Source of the DNA: Saksenaea vasiformis B4078
Taxonomy: Eukaryota > Mucoromycota > Mucoromycetes > Mucorales > Saksenaeaceae
Assembly: GCA_000697055.1 (NCBI GenBank)
Contig: JNDT01001888.1
Coordinates: forward strand, 124,001 to 188,000
Direction: 5' to 3'
Length of the DNA stretch: 64,000 bases
Shown: positions 1-11,789 of the stretch, piece after piece
How the letters are laid out: every line of letters begins with the position of its first letter
Position numbering within the stretch: position 1 is the first letter of the stretch
Translations under genes and position numbers: made by a program
Notes under the pieces: generated by a model
What the model was told of the DNA's origin: nothing
The model's database searches: none
The model's input: the letters and a program-made list of their open reading frames with translations, nothing else

Positions 1-2168
1 ATGGTGAACAACGTGCCTGGCATGAAGGCACTTCTTCTTGACACAGAAACGGTACTTTGAGTATACTGCGGAATACGACAGTAACCACGCATACATATAG
101 ACGCCGATCGTTTCGCTTGTCACAACACAATCGGTGCTGTTAACGAAAGAATGTTATCTCATTGATCGTATCGACAATCGCAATCGCGACAAAATGAAAC
201 ATCTGAAATGCGTTTGCTTTTTGAGGCCAACTCGCGAAACCATTCGTTATTTGGTCGAAGAACTTCGCGATCCTGCATATGGTCACTACTATCTTTGTAC
301 GTGAATCTCTCCGTGGCATCATGAGCGAACCGCTTACATATCAAAAGACTTTAGTAATACCTTGCGTAAATCGGATATAGAACAGCTGGCAGAAGTAGAC
401 GAACATGAGGTGGTCCGCGAAGTACAGGTGCAGTCCTGTTCATCCTATAGCTAGTAAGACGGGCTAATAATGATAATAGGAATACTTTGGTGATTATCAG
501 GCCATCAACAATGATCTATTTGCCCTTGGTATGACCAATCTTTTTGGAGATAATGCGACCAGTTGGGACCGGGATGCATTTGAGCAATCAGTAAAAGGAA
601 TCAGCTCAGTTTTGTTGAGCTTGAAGAAAAAGCCTATCATCCGATATGAAAAGGCTAGTACGATGGCGAAAGAGTTGGCGCATGAAGTGCAGGTTCGCAT
701 TGACAAAAAAGAAAGAAAGAAAGAAAGAAAGAAGTGGGGAGTGCATTGACCAATCGAAATGTCTAGCGTCATATCCAAGAAGAGGGACAACTGTTTGATT
801 TTCGTCGACCGGATACACCTCCTATCCTGATGATCATCGACCGTAAAAACGATCCTGTGACGCCACTATTGACACAATGGACATACCAAGCAATGGTACA
901 TGAACTTCTGGGAATACACCATGGGCGTGTAGATATGTCAAATGTGCCAGATATAAAGAATGAGTTAAAGGTAAAAGAAGGACGAATAGAGGGAAGGTGT
1001 CTTAGTAATTCTTCCCGCCTGGCACATACAGGAAGTTGTACTTTCACCAGATCAGGATCCGTTTTTCAGCAAATCCATGTATTTCAACTTTGGCGATCTG
1101 GGTGCGACAATCAAGCAGTATGTAGAAGAATACCAAACAAAAACGAAGTCAAACATGAATATTGAGTCCATTGCGGACATGAAACGGTTTGTGGAGGAAT
1201 ATCCTGAATTCCGAAAACTATCTGGCAATGTGTCCAAACATGTCGCACTCGTAAGCGAGCTTAGCCGGCGGGTCGATCAGGAACACCTGCTCGAAATCAG
1301 TGAACTAGAGCAGAACTTGGCATGTAATGGGAATCATAACAGTGATCTTAAGGTAAAGCGTTGGAGCTGTGCTGGGAATCGTTTGCTCATAAAATCTCGC
1401 AGAACATCCAACAACTGATTGAAAACGCCAACGTGTCGGAAGACAGCAAAGTGCGTCTTGTCCTGTTGTATGCGCTGCGATATGAAAGATCGCCAAACAA
1501 TGCCATCAAATCTCTCATTGATATGTTGGACCGTGTTGGTGTGAGCGAACAGAAGAGTGCAGTACGTAAACTCGGAGCAACGATGTGTATTCCATTCTAA
1601 CATGAGTATCCCTTAGCTGGTACCTGCCATTCTTTATTATGCAGGATCCCAACAACGACAAGATGACTTATTCTCAAACCAAACGTTTTTGTCGCGTGGA
1701 AGAAATGCACTGAAGGGTCTGAAAGGTGTAGAAAATGTGTACACGCAACATACACCCCTGTTGGGCGAGACGCTTGATCTCTTAATCAAGGCGCGTCTGA
1801 AAGAAACGAGCTATCCATTCGTTAATATGCAATACGATGTTCCACGCGAAAGGTAAGGCATAGCAACAGCCGTTCGTTTTCGTAATGTCGCCGTAGACCT
1901 CAAGATATTATTGTCTTCATGGTTGGTGGTATCACATTTGAGGAGGCCAAATATGTTGCACAACTAAATGCGTCGACTCCTGGCGTACGCATTGTATTGG
2001 GTGGAACAAGTATACACAACGCAAAAAGGTAGGCTAACTTTTTTCTTGTCGTGAAGGTCAATTTCCTCATAACTCTTTCACCCTCCCATTAGCTTTTTGC
2101 AGCAACTGGATCAAGTAGGACAGCGCTATATAAACGTTTCCACAACCCGCCGTCTTGGACGGGCATGA
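1..2168 (+). CDS. VPS45: Vps45, Sec1/Munc18-family vesicle fusion regulator (5' partial)
   Basis: SM protein that binds a Tlg2/syntaxin-16-type SNARE and controls fusion of vesicles with the trans-Golgi/endosome. Exons I can place: 1-51, 101-296, 348-427, 480-692, 767-970, 1032-1352, 1403-1561, 1617-1852, 1897-2028, 2093-2168. The joined product carries the hallmark Vps45 stretches: [18 protein letters not shown] at the N-terminus, [53 protein letters not shown] and PGVRIVLGG near the end. Vps45 proteins normally have about 20 residues before the GMK motif, so the real start lies upstream of the window; the ATG at base 1 is probably internal. Stop TGA at 2166. The fourth intron (693-766) contains a GAAA microsatellite. 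The 3' end converges on TIF6, leaving 92 bp between stop codons. Family assignment is very secure; exon edges follow the reading frame. Confidence 0.93.
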
Positions 2169-2189
2169 TGCATAGTAAATGACCCAACC

Positions 2190-2220
2190 TTTTATATATA
2201 TATATATAAATATTACAATG
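2190..2220. repeat. Short AT dinucleotide tract between convergent 3' ends
   Basis: A (TA)n run lies in the 92-bp gap between the VPS45 and TIF6 stop codons. It probably contributes to 3' end formation of one or both convergent genes; that is inference. Confidence 0.5.
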
Positions 2221-2260
2221 TGATGAAATGTTTTCTCCCGTTAGATGCAATGGTCATGAT

Positions 2261-3176
2261 TTATGAGTAGCTGTCCACCAAGGTATCTCTCAATTCATTC
2301 ACAATAGCGGTTGGCTGAGCGTCTTGAAGCTTGAAGATACTTTCCATAACACTTAACTCCGTAGAGGTTGTGTCCATACCAGCAAAGGCACACCAGTCGT
2401 TCACGACACAACCAGCACCAATGACATCTGAACCACGGTTGACTGTACCAGCGACCAAGGGAATTTGAAGCAATGATGACAGTTCGTCCTGATCCTGAAT
2501 AGATGTGCGAGGATGAACCAGACCACCCTGGTTGCTCAATGCGCAGTATGATCCAACAAGAACGTTATCGGCGATCGTCTGTCGGAACACTTCGACTTGC
2601 AAAGTATCGGCAATGATTTCTTCCGTTTCCTTTTCAAAACAAGTCAGTTTCCTCTTTCGTCTATTCATCAGGGACTTGACTGTCTAACTTACTCTATCAA
2701 TATCTGGATGGACCAGAGCGACGTAGTCGTTACAAGCGATAACGTTGCCCAGTGCTGACAGACGTTCCTCAACGCGCTGAACATGCACCTTGTCGGGCAA
2801 TGCGTTTCGCAGATGTTGAAGTTCTTGATCGGTTGTTGTGTTGGGTACCAAAAGGCCGTTCTTGTTACCAGCGGTCAGGCGACCAACGATACGCGTACCG
2901 GCAATGGACGTGTGCACTACTGGAAGGACATCGCCCAATTCACCTTCGAATACACTAAAGTCGGCAAGGAGATTGCTTAGTCATTGCTGATTCATTCGAG
3001 CCGATTTTTCCTTTACCTGTAAAAGTTTTCCGATCCACCAAGAGCAACTAAACAGTAGCTGTTGGTAAGGCGCGAGAAGACACCGATTTCGTTGCTATTT
3101 TCAAATTGGGCACCTATACAGAAACAACTAAGTTTTCAAAGAACATTAATCGAATGCCACACTTACGGACAGCCAT
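2261..3176 (-). CDS. TIF6: Eukaryotic translation initiation factor 6 (60S anti-association factor)
   Basis: eIF6/Tif6 binds the 60S subunit, is needed for its nucleolar biogenesis and export, and blocks premature joining to 40S. Minus-strand exons: 3167-3176, 3017-3113, 2693-2954, 2261-2629, totalling 738 nt, i.e. 245 residues, exactly the length typical of eIF6. The first exon holds only MAVR minus two bases. Recognisable blocks: [90 protein letters not shown] and [20 protein letters not shown]. These follow the five-fold pseudosymmetric pentein fold of the family. An ORF that reads through the third intron (2630-2692) gives a false N-terminus; splicing AGA to GAA restores the conserved DIDRETEEI. 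Highly confident. Confidence 0.95.
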
Positions 3177-4003
3177 GACGATATTTAGAGAAACTGCCCT
3201 TTTTTTTCAAGCGAAGGTTTTTTTATTTTTCGTTGTTTTTCCAGTGCCGCAGCAAACCAACTGCGGCCCGGAGTTGTGACTACTTTATTGGCTGCCGCAG
3301 CAAGATGAACCCTTTTCAAGCGCAGCAAGGTTTTGAGGCACCAAGGTCATGCAGCCAGAAAAGGGCAGAGGGTTGATAAAGTTTGAAGCGCACGGTCTAG
3401 TCGTAACCTCGGAGAGACAAGTGGCATGGAATCAGTGAAGACTAGGCCTGCGAAACCCCTGACAGTTCCGTGGACTAGACAGTAAAATGTTTCCAAACGA
3501 GCGGACTGCAGCGAGGCAGTAATTACGCTTCGTACATTATTTAACTTTGAACAAGGCGAAAGTAGATGATAATCATGACCTAAGAGTTTGCGTGGTCACC
3601 ATGGGCTGATATGAGCTTTATGTCTTTGAGGGAAGCTATCAAGATCTGACACAGCCTTTGTGTACTGATAAGCTGTCTCTGGATCTCCATGCAGCCTTCA
3701 AGATCATCCTAAAGATATTCAATCGGATCGAAAATGAGAGGCATAGTTCCTGCGTCTCCATCGGGAACATCTCTGATACAGAACATTCTGTTTTTTTAAT
3801 CATCTGTACAATAGAAATAAAAAGTCCTCGTACAAGTTCAACGCCGGAAATAAAGTAGTTTGCAATTGTCATCCGTTTGTTCTTTATTTATAAATTGGTA
3901 GAAGCAGATCACTCCTATGAGTGCATACAATGGAACCAAACGTAGGTGACGCAGAAGATAAAATATAATAATATCATAGCAAAGCGTTGAAGCTGAATCC
4001 TTT
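3177..4003. other. Intergenic, no gene recognised
   Basis: Upstream flank of TIF6 followed by about 800 bp with only short unrelated open frames. The first 50 bases above the TIF6 start (about 3187-3240) are rich in A/T homopolymer runs and could form its promoter/5' UTR. I see no RNA gene, repeat or conserved protein motif here. Confidence 0.5.
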
Positions 4004-4520
4004 ATGCCAAATTGTTTGTCGTTTCAGCGCCGTCTGTCATGCCACATTATCCTTTCCAGAAATCCTGGCACTGTGATCCAGCAGATTATTGCAATCTTTG
4101 AATGCGTGACGAAAGCTGCCTCCGACGGAAGTTTGACATGGAAAACGTGGGCCAAACTAGCCCAAAGTGGGAAAAATAATTGCATTATTCGCTGCCTACA
4201 ATCAAGTCCCAGTTGGTCGGATAAAGCAAAGAGTTACCGTTGGGAGGCCGCTGCACAACTATGTGGATCGTTTTCTCACGAAGTACTCCGCCAAAGACTT
4301 CTGATATTTCGCCTAACAATACAGCCGCATCTTGGAATCGAAGGAGTCAAACACAGCAATATTTTTTTTGTTAGCAGAAAGGTATGGGATCTTCAACGCT
4401 CCAGAGCGTGAGGTCGTCCGCATGGATGTTATTGAACGCAGGAGCCTTGAACTTGGTAGACTTTTTGAGATAATCAACAAACTTTATCGGCGCGATCTTA
4501 ATACCAAAGGATATCGATGA
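4004..4520 (+). pseudogene. Coding-like relic, unidentified
   Basis: Two overlapping plus-strand open frames (4004-4411 and 4332-4520) give amphipathic, protein-like translations (for example AERYGIFNAPEREVVRMDVI at about 4374-4433). A third frame around 4170-4280 is also protein-like (IIALFAAYNQVPVGRIKQRV), which suggests one ancestral reading frame broken by indels. No complete start-to-stop gene with fungal-type introns can be built, and I do not recognise the family. It may be a degraded transposable-element or duplicated-gene fragment. Low confidence that it was ever coding. Confidence 0.25.
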
Positions 4521-5078
4521 TTTTTTACCATCGACTAGGCAACGTAGTAATCATGGTGTATCCATAGCGGGAGAAAGCGACGTTGATCGGCGGGAAAAAG
4601 ACTACTGTTCTGTAATGCATTTTTGGATCTCCGAAATGCTATTTCGAGCCCTTTAACTGGAAGTGATGGGTGATCATGGGTCCTACGCACGCCAGTCCTG
4701 GATCTGGAAATTTTTCGATAAATAGCGCGAATATTGATATCTCCAACAATTTCCCAAGTAAGAACTTGCTGTTTACGGACTCAGATCAGCTCTTCTACAG
4801 TGAGATCAGGCAACTGATTTGCTCACTTCCACCCTTCTTTCAAAGTTTACGTCAAATTTTGACCGTGTTATATTTTTCCTTCACTGTTCTTTTTTGGGCG
4901 CGAGGTAGAAGAACTTTGGTGAAACTGATGAAAAAGCGGCATGCAAGCACCATAACACCGTCTGTATAGCTTGCTGGCTAACAGTTGTAGCCTCGCCATT
5001 TATTCCTCCAAGATTGGCTCTGTTAGAAAATTCCAAAAGCCTGGTCTCAGTTGTTTACTCAGAAGTCTTCCTTAGACG

Positions 5079-5560
5079 TTAGAACTCTCGCAGAAAGAAT
5101 TTAAGCTCTTGACCAAAATGCATCATAACAATACTGCTTGTGTTACGGTTGAGGTGGCGGGATTCGATGAAGGGCAAAAGCAGCGGAGGATGTCGGGGCG
5201 TGAGTGAACGGACGAGCGGATCCTCAACGCAGCGGCCAAATGCATGTGTCGGATGACCCGTTATACGAGGGATGGCATAAAGAAGTGTTATGCAAGTTAC
5301 GCAGATGGTTTTGATGGTTGGCTGAGTAAAAAATAAATCAAATGGCAGGTTATGTGCGGAATTTTTGGTGGTGGCGCGGACCAGTTGTTCGACTGTCAGG
5401 AGTATCCAAGAAGGTGCATGGCCACCCTTACGTCGAATGGTTCGCAGTAACCCGCTAAGCTGAGATACGGCTGGCCGGTCATCGTGGGACCGAAGTTCGC
5501 CGCAAGGCATGGAAGCTAGGCATCACTCTTTGCACAGGCGGAAGGAAGTACAAAGCATTT
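5079..5560. other. Higher-GC island with broken open frames
   Basis: This stretch is richer in G and C than its surroundings. On the minus strand it holds a 143-codon frame (5079-5510); on the plus strand it has protein-like but interrupted frames, for example NFWWWRGPVVRLSGVSKKVH near 5359-5418. Neither strand gives a family I recognise. I regard it as a possible relic of a mobile element rather than a gene. Confidence 0.2.
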
Positions 5561-6391
5561 AGTAACACATTGATCTTAGTGGAAAGCTGATGTGATCATT
5601 TGCTGAATCTGAGATCCTAAGCTGGTGATCTTTATCGGGTTTGTTTGAGTCAGGATGAAGCAGTACACTAGCCAGCGAGGAGCATCCCAAATGGAAAGGG
5701 CTGAATTGCATTTGGAGCACATAGCATCGACAGATTTTATGCAATCTTGTATTTCATCTATGTAAGACATTGCGCTATTGCTAAGCAAAATGACACCAAG
5801 TCAGATATCTTTGCCTGGTACGTAGGTGTGTCGACATATCGTCATAGCCCTGACGCGTACCTGACGCAATTTCGCAGTAACAACGAAAATATTCATTCCT
5901 AACTAAAATATTCATTCATATGTTCGTTATTTATTGAAATGATGAAGTAAACGCTCCCTTAACTAAAAATTCTGTACTTGCTGACACGGAACCTTCAAAG
6001 TTTCGCAAGGCGCCCTTCCTGTAACGACAAGCCCAGTCTCGTGCCCATGATGTTTTAGACACCCGCAAAACGGTGTCGGCCCTTGACATGCCAAATTGAA
6101 TTACCGCAAACCCTATTTGGCCCTCACTGGATCGTTTCAACCCACTGTTCAGTATGGAGAGTACCTTCATTTTAGTTGTATAATAGGTCTGCCTATTGTC
6201 TCCTAGTATGACCTTTTTACTTTGCCGCGTTCTTTTCCGCGTATCGACTATGCCATTGTCTTAAGCATTTATACCTGATTTGGAAGGTAGTACAGTCACG
6301 GCATTTTCGTGTCCGATAATAACAGTTGGATTCAGATCTCTTTTCTTTTTTCTTCTTCTCTTCTACTGCTACCTTTCATTATTTCCTTAAT
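5561..6391. other. Intergenic and upstream flank of the MFS gene
   Basis: Roughly 830 bp without a supported gene. The last 90 bases before the MFS start codon (about 6330-6391) are pyrimidine-rich (TTTTCTTCTTCTC-type), common just upstream of start codons in this window and likely 5' UTR or transcription-start region. Confidence 0.45.
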
Positions 6392-8150
6392 ATGTCTATA
6401 CCCACCACTTCAGATACAGAACCAGTTATTAGACACACTCTTTGGTACCGGGCCAGGCACTCTCGTGTCAGCGTTGCCTGTGTAGTGGCGTTGACATTGT
6501 TTGTGTAGGTGTTGTACCAGATAAATTGGTTCCATCTAAATTTTTATACAAGTGATATGTTGGTCTATGGTGTCGTCATTCCATGCCTTCCAGCACTTGT
6601 TATAGAACGTTTACATGGTGATTCGGCTATGGTTGGACTTTTATTTGGATGTTATGGTAAAAAAAAAGATTATCTTGTTTATGCTATGGTACTAACTTAA
6701 ACGTCAATTTTGTTTGTAGCATTTGGTCTTTTAATTGCCACGCCTTTCTTTGCCGTCCTTTCGGACAGATACCAAAACAGACGCTATCCCATGCTGATTG
6801 GGATGCTGGGGCTGGTCATTTCAACACTTGGGTTTGCCGCAGCAGATTCCTATCCATTACTCATAGCAGCAAGGGTGGCCCAGGGAGTGGCCGGTGGGGC
6901 ATCATGGTACGTTTCTCAGAAAATTTGGAGATCGTAGGCCATGTGATCAAAGTTGTTAAGAAAAGGAAAAAAACATAGGACGATTGGTTTAGGCATGTTA
7001 GCGGATGTGTTTCCTACCAACCGCTTGGGTGTGGTGATGGGAACTGTGATGACTTCGCACACGGTGGGTTTCGCGGTTGGTCCTGCTGCAGGAGGGTTCC
7101 TATACGAATATGGTGGATTCAACGCTCCCTTCACATTTTGCGCAGGGTTCGCAGTAATCAATTTTTTTGCGATCCTATGGGTTGCTGAACCCCTGAAAAA
7201 CAAAAACCACAAGGAAAAGACATCGATAAAGATTTCCCGCGCTCAGGAGGAAATAGAGGCCGAATCACCCACAGAAACATCGCCGCTGCTAAAACCGCGT
7301 GAGCAAAAGCTTACAATGCTGAGTTTGATTAAGAACTGGCGTATCTTATCGTGTGTGCTCTGTACCATCGTAAGCGCTTCGGTCTTTGGAGGTGTAGAAC
7401 CTGCCCTACCTATCCATCTCCAACGAACTTACAACGCCTCCGCATCGACAGTTGGAGGTATACAAAACCGCATAACGCAATGAAGAAATGACTCATCCGT
7501 GTTTTCCCTTTAGTTATCTTCGTTGCTATGGTGGTGCCGGCCTTCTGCGCCCCGTTGATTGGTCATTTGTCAGATAACGTAATCATCTGGGATCTTGTGC
7601 ATACATCAAAAGAATTTCTTACATGTCGAAAAAAAAAATAGATCGGTCGACAGGTGATCTCTGCTACAGGCATGGTTATGATGGCACTCGCCGCGCCCTT
7701 GGTTTCTCTCCCTTACTCATCCATCTACTACGTGGTTCCACCGCTGATGTTATTCGGTCTCTCAAGTCCAGTAACGCTGACACCAGTCCTTCCGGAAATG
7801 GGCGAGACTGTAAATGAACTGGTAAGGAACAGTTGATCTGCGCTATGGATATCTTTTTTTTTCTCACGTTAAAAATAATATCTCACAGGGCGGCGATGCC
7901 TATGCACAAGGTAAGAAGCAGACGTTGGCGTGATGTCGTGTGCTCACATCATATGGTAGTATATGCGCTGTATAATATGGCCTATTCCGTTGGTATGCTT
8001 GTTGGCCCCGTCATAGCAGGTGTCTTGATGTCTGCTGCAGGCTTTGAGACGCTCATGCTCATCTTTGCTGGAGCCTTGCTCATCTGCAGTCCAATTATGA
8101 TGGACTGGATTGCCCTTTGGCGCAAAGTTACCTCACGTTTTCGCGGTTGA
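6392..8150 (+). CDS. Major facilitator superfamily transporter, DHA1/VMAT-like
   Basis: Eight exons (6392-6504, 6553-6656, 6720-6906, 6979-7457, 7514-7578, 7642-7821, 7889-7910, 7960-8150) join to 1341 nt, 446 residues, the usual size of a 12-TM MFS protein. TM1 contains VDMLVYGVVIPCLPAL; the cytoplasmic loop after TM2 has SDRYQNRRYP, a variant of MFS motif A; TM5 carries SHTVGFAVGPAAGGFLYE, the motif C typical of drug:H+ antiporters. An acidic loop with ETSPLLKP separates the two six-helix halves. Relatives include fungal DHA1 exporters and animal vesicular amine/polyamine transporters (SLC18 family), so export of a small amine, drug or metabolite from cytosol to outside or vacuole is plausible, but the substrate cannot be read from the sequence. 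Exon 7 is only 22 nt. Confidence 0.88.
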
Positions 8151-9672
8151 TATTTCTTGATTTCGCATTGCGTGTTCTATTGGTAAATCCTAATCAGAGC
8201 TATCCTGGTTTATTGCATTGAAACCATGTGATGATCCCCCAATTCCTATATGTAAATTTGGCAAGCGTCAACTTGTTTTCCAAAGGCAATACATACCCCT
8301 TTTTTTACTGATACAAAGCAAACAATCGTTTTATTGATATACTATATCTATCCTACAAGAGATCTACATCTCTAATTCGAAACACAGAAGGAGCTGGTTA
8401 TATGGTCTTGGCGGTTAGCCCTTTCAAATATGACCTACGGTGTACGTAGCAACGATGATTTACCCCAAATGTACCACCATGTGAAACGAGAGAATTTTTT
8501 TCTTCAAAACCTCATACAATTGTGATCGACAATCCTTTCGTCACGAACTACGAGGATTGAAATGTTTGCTTTTTAGCTTAGAGTTCGTCCATATAAGGAT
8601 GCATGTACAAGTTACATTGGTTCCTTTTTTCTTTGTTTCCATCGTCAAAAGACGCGTTTATTTTAGTTTTATCCTTAATTGCTCGAAAATAATTGTTCTA
8701 CCTTATCAGCCGCACTTTTCTGGTCACTTGTCAGTTGCTTGGTAAAGATTGCTTTTTGCCCGGATCCTGCACCAACGCAGCGATTTCCCCTTATTGACCG
8801 GAGCTATGATTATGCAAAGAACAAAATACATCCTGTTTTTTAACAACACGGTTTTTCCATATAGCGCGGCCGAGGATGAGTGGTTGGTAACGCATTTACA
8901 GGAGCCTGCGTCTTTCTAAGGGTGAACATGTCATTTCTTCCGAAGCAAGGCGCTGCACCCCAAACTTCCTTTCCTCAATGGTTTCTAGAAGGAAAGTCTT
9001 ACAAATCAACTATGGAGCTGACCAGGTGTACGGGAATAGGGGAAAGCATTGGTGCGTCCTTCGCATATAAGTGTCAGAGGATATGGCACGAGAGACGATT
9101 AATTTTTGGTGATAGCCTCGGCCGCATAACCAAAAATGTGGATATGCCTTTGACTTTGTTTTCTTGGGCCCAAACAGGAAAGTTTTTTAAATGAAAAATA
9201 CACAAAACAGGGTTCTAATCAAGATGGAACGAGAGCCACACCAATAGGAAAAGATCAATGCTGAATAGAGAGGATGCGTGGTAAACCAACTTTAAGCTGC
9301 TTTGTAGTTAAAGTTAACCGTCATCAGATCGTCTGGACCTGTGAATCGATGCACCACGTGTCTGCAGTCGTTACCAAAATAGCGGTGGAAGTAACTTTGT
9401 GGCGAAGTGCAATCTGTACAAACTTGTTCTATGTAGAGTTCTGTCCCACAGCATGGTTAACATCATAAGGTAGGTAAGTCAGAGCTTGGATGAAATATGA
9501 AATAGCAAAGTTATCTTTGTTGCATATATTTATAACATTATGGAGAAGTTGCAAAATGATCTATATAAATTTCTGAGCTATCTTGGGGAGGGTATGCTGC
9601 TACATCAGCAAAAATTGGGATCGTATGTTGATGACGAAGGAGGACTTGAAGAGGGAGAAAGGTTAAAGATAA
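8151..9672. other. Gene-free 1.5 kb between convergent genes
   Basis: Lies between the 3' ends of the MFS gene (plus) and TPC1 (minus). A frame of 104 codons at 8880-9194 has no recognisable motif and no splice-compatible neighbours. I see no RNA gene, terminal repeats or microsatellite of note. Confidence 0.5.
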
Positions 9673-10979
9673 CTATGAGATTTCTATCGGCACGATAGGA
9701 TCAGGGAGGAGTTCAACTCCTGCTTCCTTTAAGTTGGCTATAATGTTTTTTGACCATTCAAACACCAAAAAGTTGATAGCACCTGCGGGCGCTACCTTCA
9801 ATAAGCCAGGAACAACACCTTTGTACAATGCTAGGAACCCTTCGGCGCGAACAATCGATCGTAAACAGCCAATCACGGAATTACGCGCATAACAAGGGAT
9901 GGAGGAAATGACATAATCCGCTCGATGAGGACCTTGCACTTGGAGCCGTTTTCGGACCGTATCCAACGGGAAGACGCCTAATTTGCTAATGACGCTTGCT
10001 GATGATCCACAGATCATGTCTTGCGCCATTTTATGGTCTTCTTTCAAGATATTACGAGACTAAAAGCCATGGCTTAAGTCTTGACTTCGAAAATGCTTAC
10101 GTTCTATACTTACTCTTAGCCATTCAAAGCCCATGCAGAGCGACTCATAGCTGAGAAACATGAGGCCCATGTATGGCATAATTTGTGCGACGGAAGGAAG
10201 CAGTCCGCGGTAGTATCCACGGATGCCTTCACTCTCATAGATATCGTTGAAGGCGTGTAGGATGCTGTTATAAACCTAATGATAATTATGTGTAGCTGTT
10301 AGCGCCACGTCTCAAAAAGGGAAATTCACTATACAGTGTACCTTATTTGTGCCCTGCATAGCAAATCTGGTCCGTAACAGATCAAAGGGGTAAGTGACAG
10401 TTGTTGCAAAACTTCCTGCAAGCATGCCCGAGATAAATGCACGCGCAGGTGGCGGTAAATTTGAATTCTGATAGGCGAAATGAATGATACCATCCTGCAG
10501 GTATAAAACAAATTCAGCCTTACTTTATCGAGTGCGTTATCTAGGTGGTGATACGCAAAGAATTGTGACGCACCATATGTAAGATAAAGATATTCTGCAG
10601 AAACATTGCCCTTAAAAAATCCCTAAAAAAGTTCCGATTCAGTACATGAGAACAAAACTCTTCTTTACGATCTCATTACCTTTATTCCTTCTTCCTTTGC
10701 AATGACCTTCATCGCATGAGTGACTCCATTGTATTTTCCGATAGTGCTGCTATTGCCATTGACTTGCAGCACATTGCGAAGAGAGGAGGGTTGCGACTGA
10801 AGCTGCAGACGGATCTTTACTACGTCCAGTGGAGATATGACGAATCTGTGAACAGAGCAGCAGTCAATAGGAAAAGAAACGGAGGAATGAGTTTAATACC
10901 TAGCTGCCAGACCACCAAGTCCACCACATAAAGCTGTTTCATTGGCAGTCAACTTCTGTGAAGTAATGTGGGAAGGCAT
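9673..10979 (-). CDS. TPC1: Mitochondrial thiamine pyrophosphate carrier (SLC25 family)
   Basis: Inner-membrane carrier that imports thiamine pyrophosphate into the matrix. Six minus-strand exons (10900-10979, 10680-10845, 10524-10622, 10342-10467, 10114-10275, 9673-10059) total 1020 nt, 339 residues. All three SLC25 repeats are present with their signature motifs: PLDVVKIRLQ, PFDLLRTRF and PLDTVRKRLQ. TPC-specific features include GFFKGNVSAEYLYLTYGASQ after the first repeat and APAGAINFLVFEW in the last helix. The start MPSHITSQKLTANETALCGG is the only in-frame ATG before the first transmembrane helix. The third intron is 10468-10523 (56 nt); an alternative acceptor would make a 29-nt intron, shorter than any other here. 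It is divergent from the dehydrogenase gene at 11790. Close SLC25 relatives with other substrates cannot be fully excluded. Confidence 0.9.
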
Positions 10980-11789
10980 GAACTTGGTGGGAGAAACTGT
11001 GGAAAACCTGGGGAACAGGAACACAACGTGGCTTTTTCTTCCTCCGCCAGCGCTCTCCCTTTAACATGGGCAGAATATTTAACCATTTGCTGCACTCATC
11101 TCGATTTCCGGAACTCTCCGTTATCTACGAATATGCCCGATGAAAACAGTGGCGATTGTAACGCGTTTCGCGTCGAAACAAGATGTCAATCTTCCTCGGA
11201 AAATAGTTTCCAGTGCCCTTTTTCTCTTTGACTGAGTGAGTCTTTCCTGTGATGACTCGATCAAAACCATGGTCTGAAATAGAATACACTTTACAACGAA
11301 TTGACGCGACCAGTCTAGTCTGATATTATATACTCCTTTGAAAGAGGTGAAGGATATTAAAAAAAGATTGGTTCTATATGCAATTCAGATAAACTTTCGT
11401 TGTTCTCGATTAGGAAGAACCAATCGTACTGGGATCTGAGCACCAATTGATAGTCGAGAGCTGTATGACAAGCGATCTTTTAAGACGCCTGGGTGTAGGA
11501 AGACTGTGTGCAAATCAAAGAATGACGAACCATGAGTTGTTTGCCGACGTGATTTCTTTCTTCTTTGACCGTGCATTCTCATTGTCTGTGAAAACGATAA
11601 ACTTACCCCAAGGAAACAGAACCGGTGACACTATTTACCTTTTTATGGAATCAGGTCTTTACCCAGTTAAGCCAAATTCCTTTTTTTCTTCTTAAGGGTC
11701 TCATGAGATGTGACACCTAAACTTCGACATCACTTTAAAAAGCGTTGATCCAATTATGTTCTTACCTGTTGCCTTTTTCTTTCCCACAG
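10980..11789. promoter_or_regulatory. Divergent intergenic region, TPC1 / dehydrogenase
   Basis: About 810 bp separating two divergent mitochondrial-protein genes; it must hold both promoters. Open frames at 11385-11695 run on both strands without motifs and are rejected as genes. The run TTTTTCTTTCCCACAG directly before the ATG at 11790 looks like an intron acceptor, so the dehydrogenase may have a 5' UTR intron here. No specific factor-binding site can be named. Confidence 0.4.

Noticed and set aside
2684..2938. Separate small gene starting MGDVLPVV on the minus strand
   Set aside because: It is an internal exon of TIF6; flanking exons complete a 245-residue eIF6.
5079..5510. 143-codon minus-strand ORF as a gene
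   Set aside because: Composition and lack of splice signals or motifs argue against it; the opposite strand looks equally protein-like, so neither is called.
10329..10511. Minus-strand ORF and a 29-nt intron inside TPC1
   Set aside because: The ORF is the wrong frame read through an intron. A 56-nt intron at 10468-10523 restores the carrier and matches other intron lengths.
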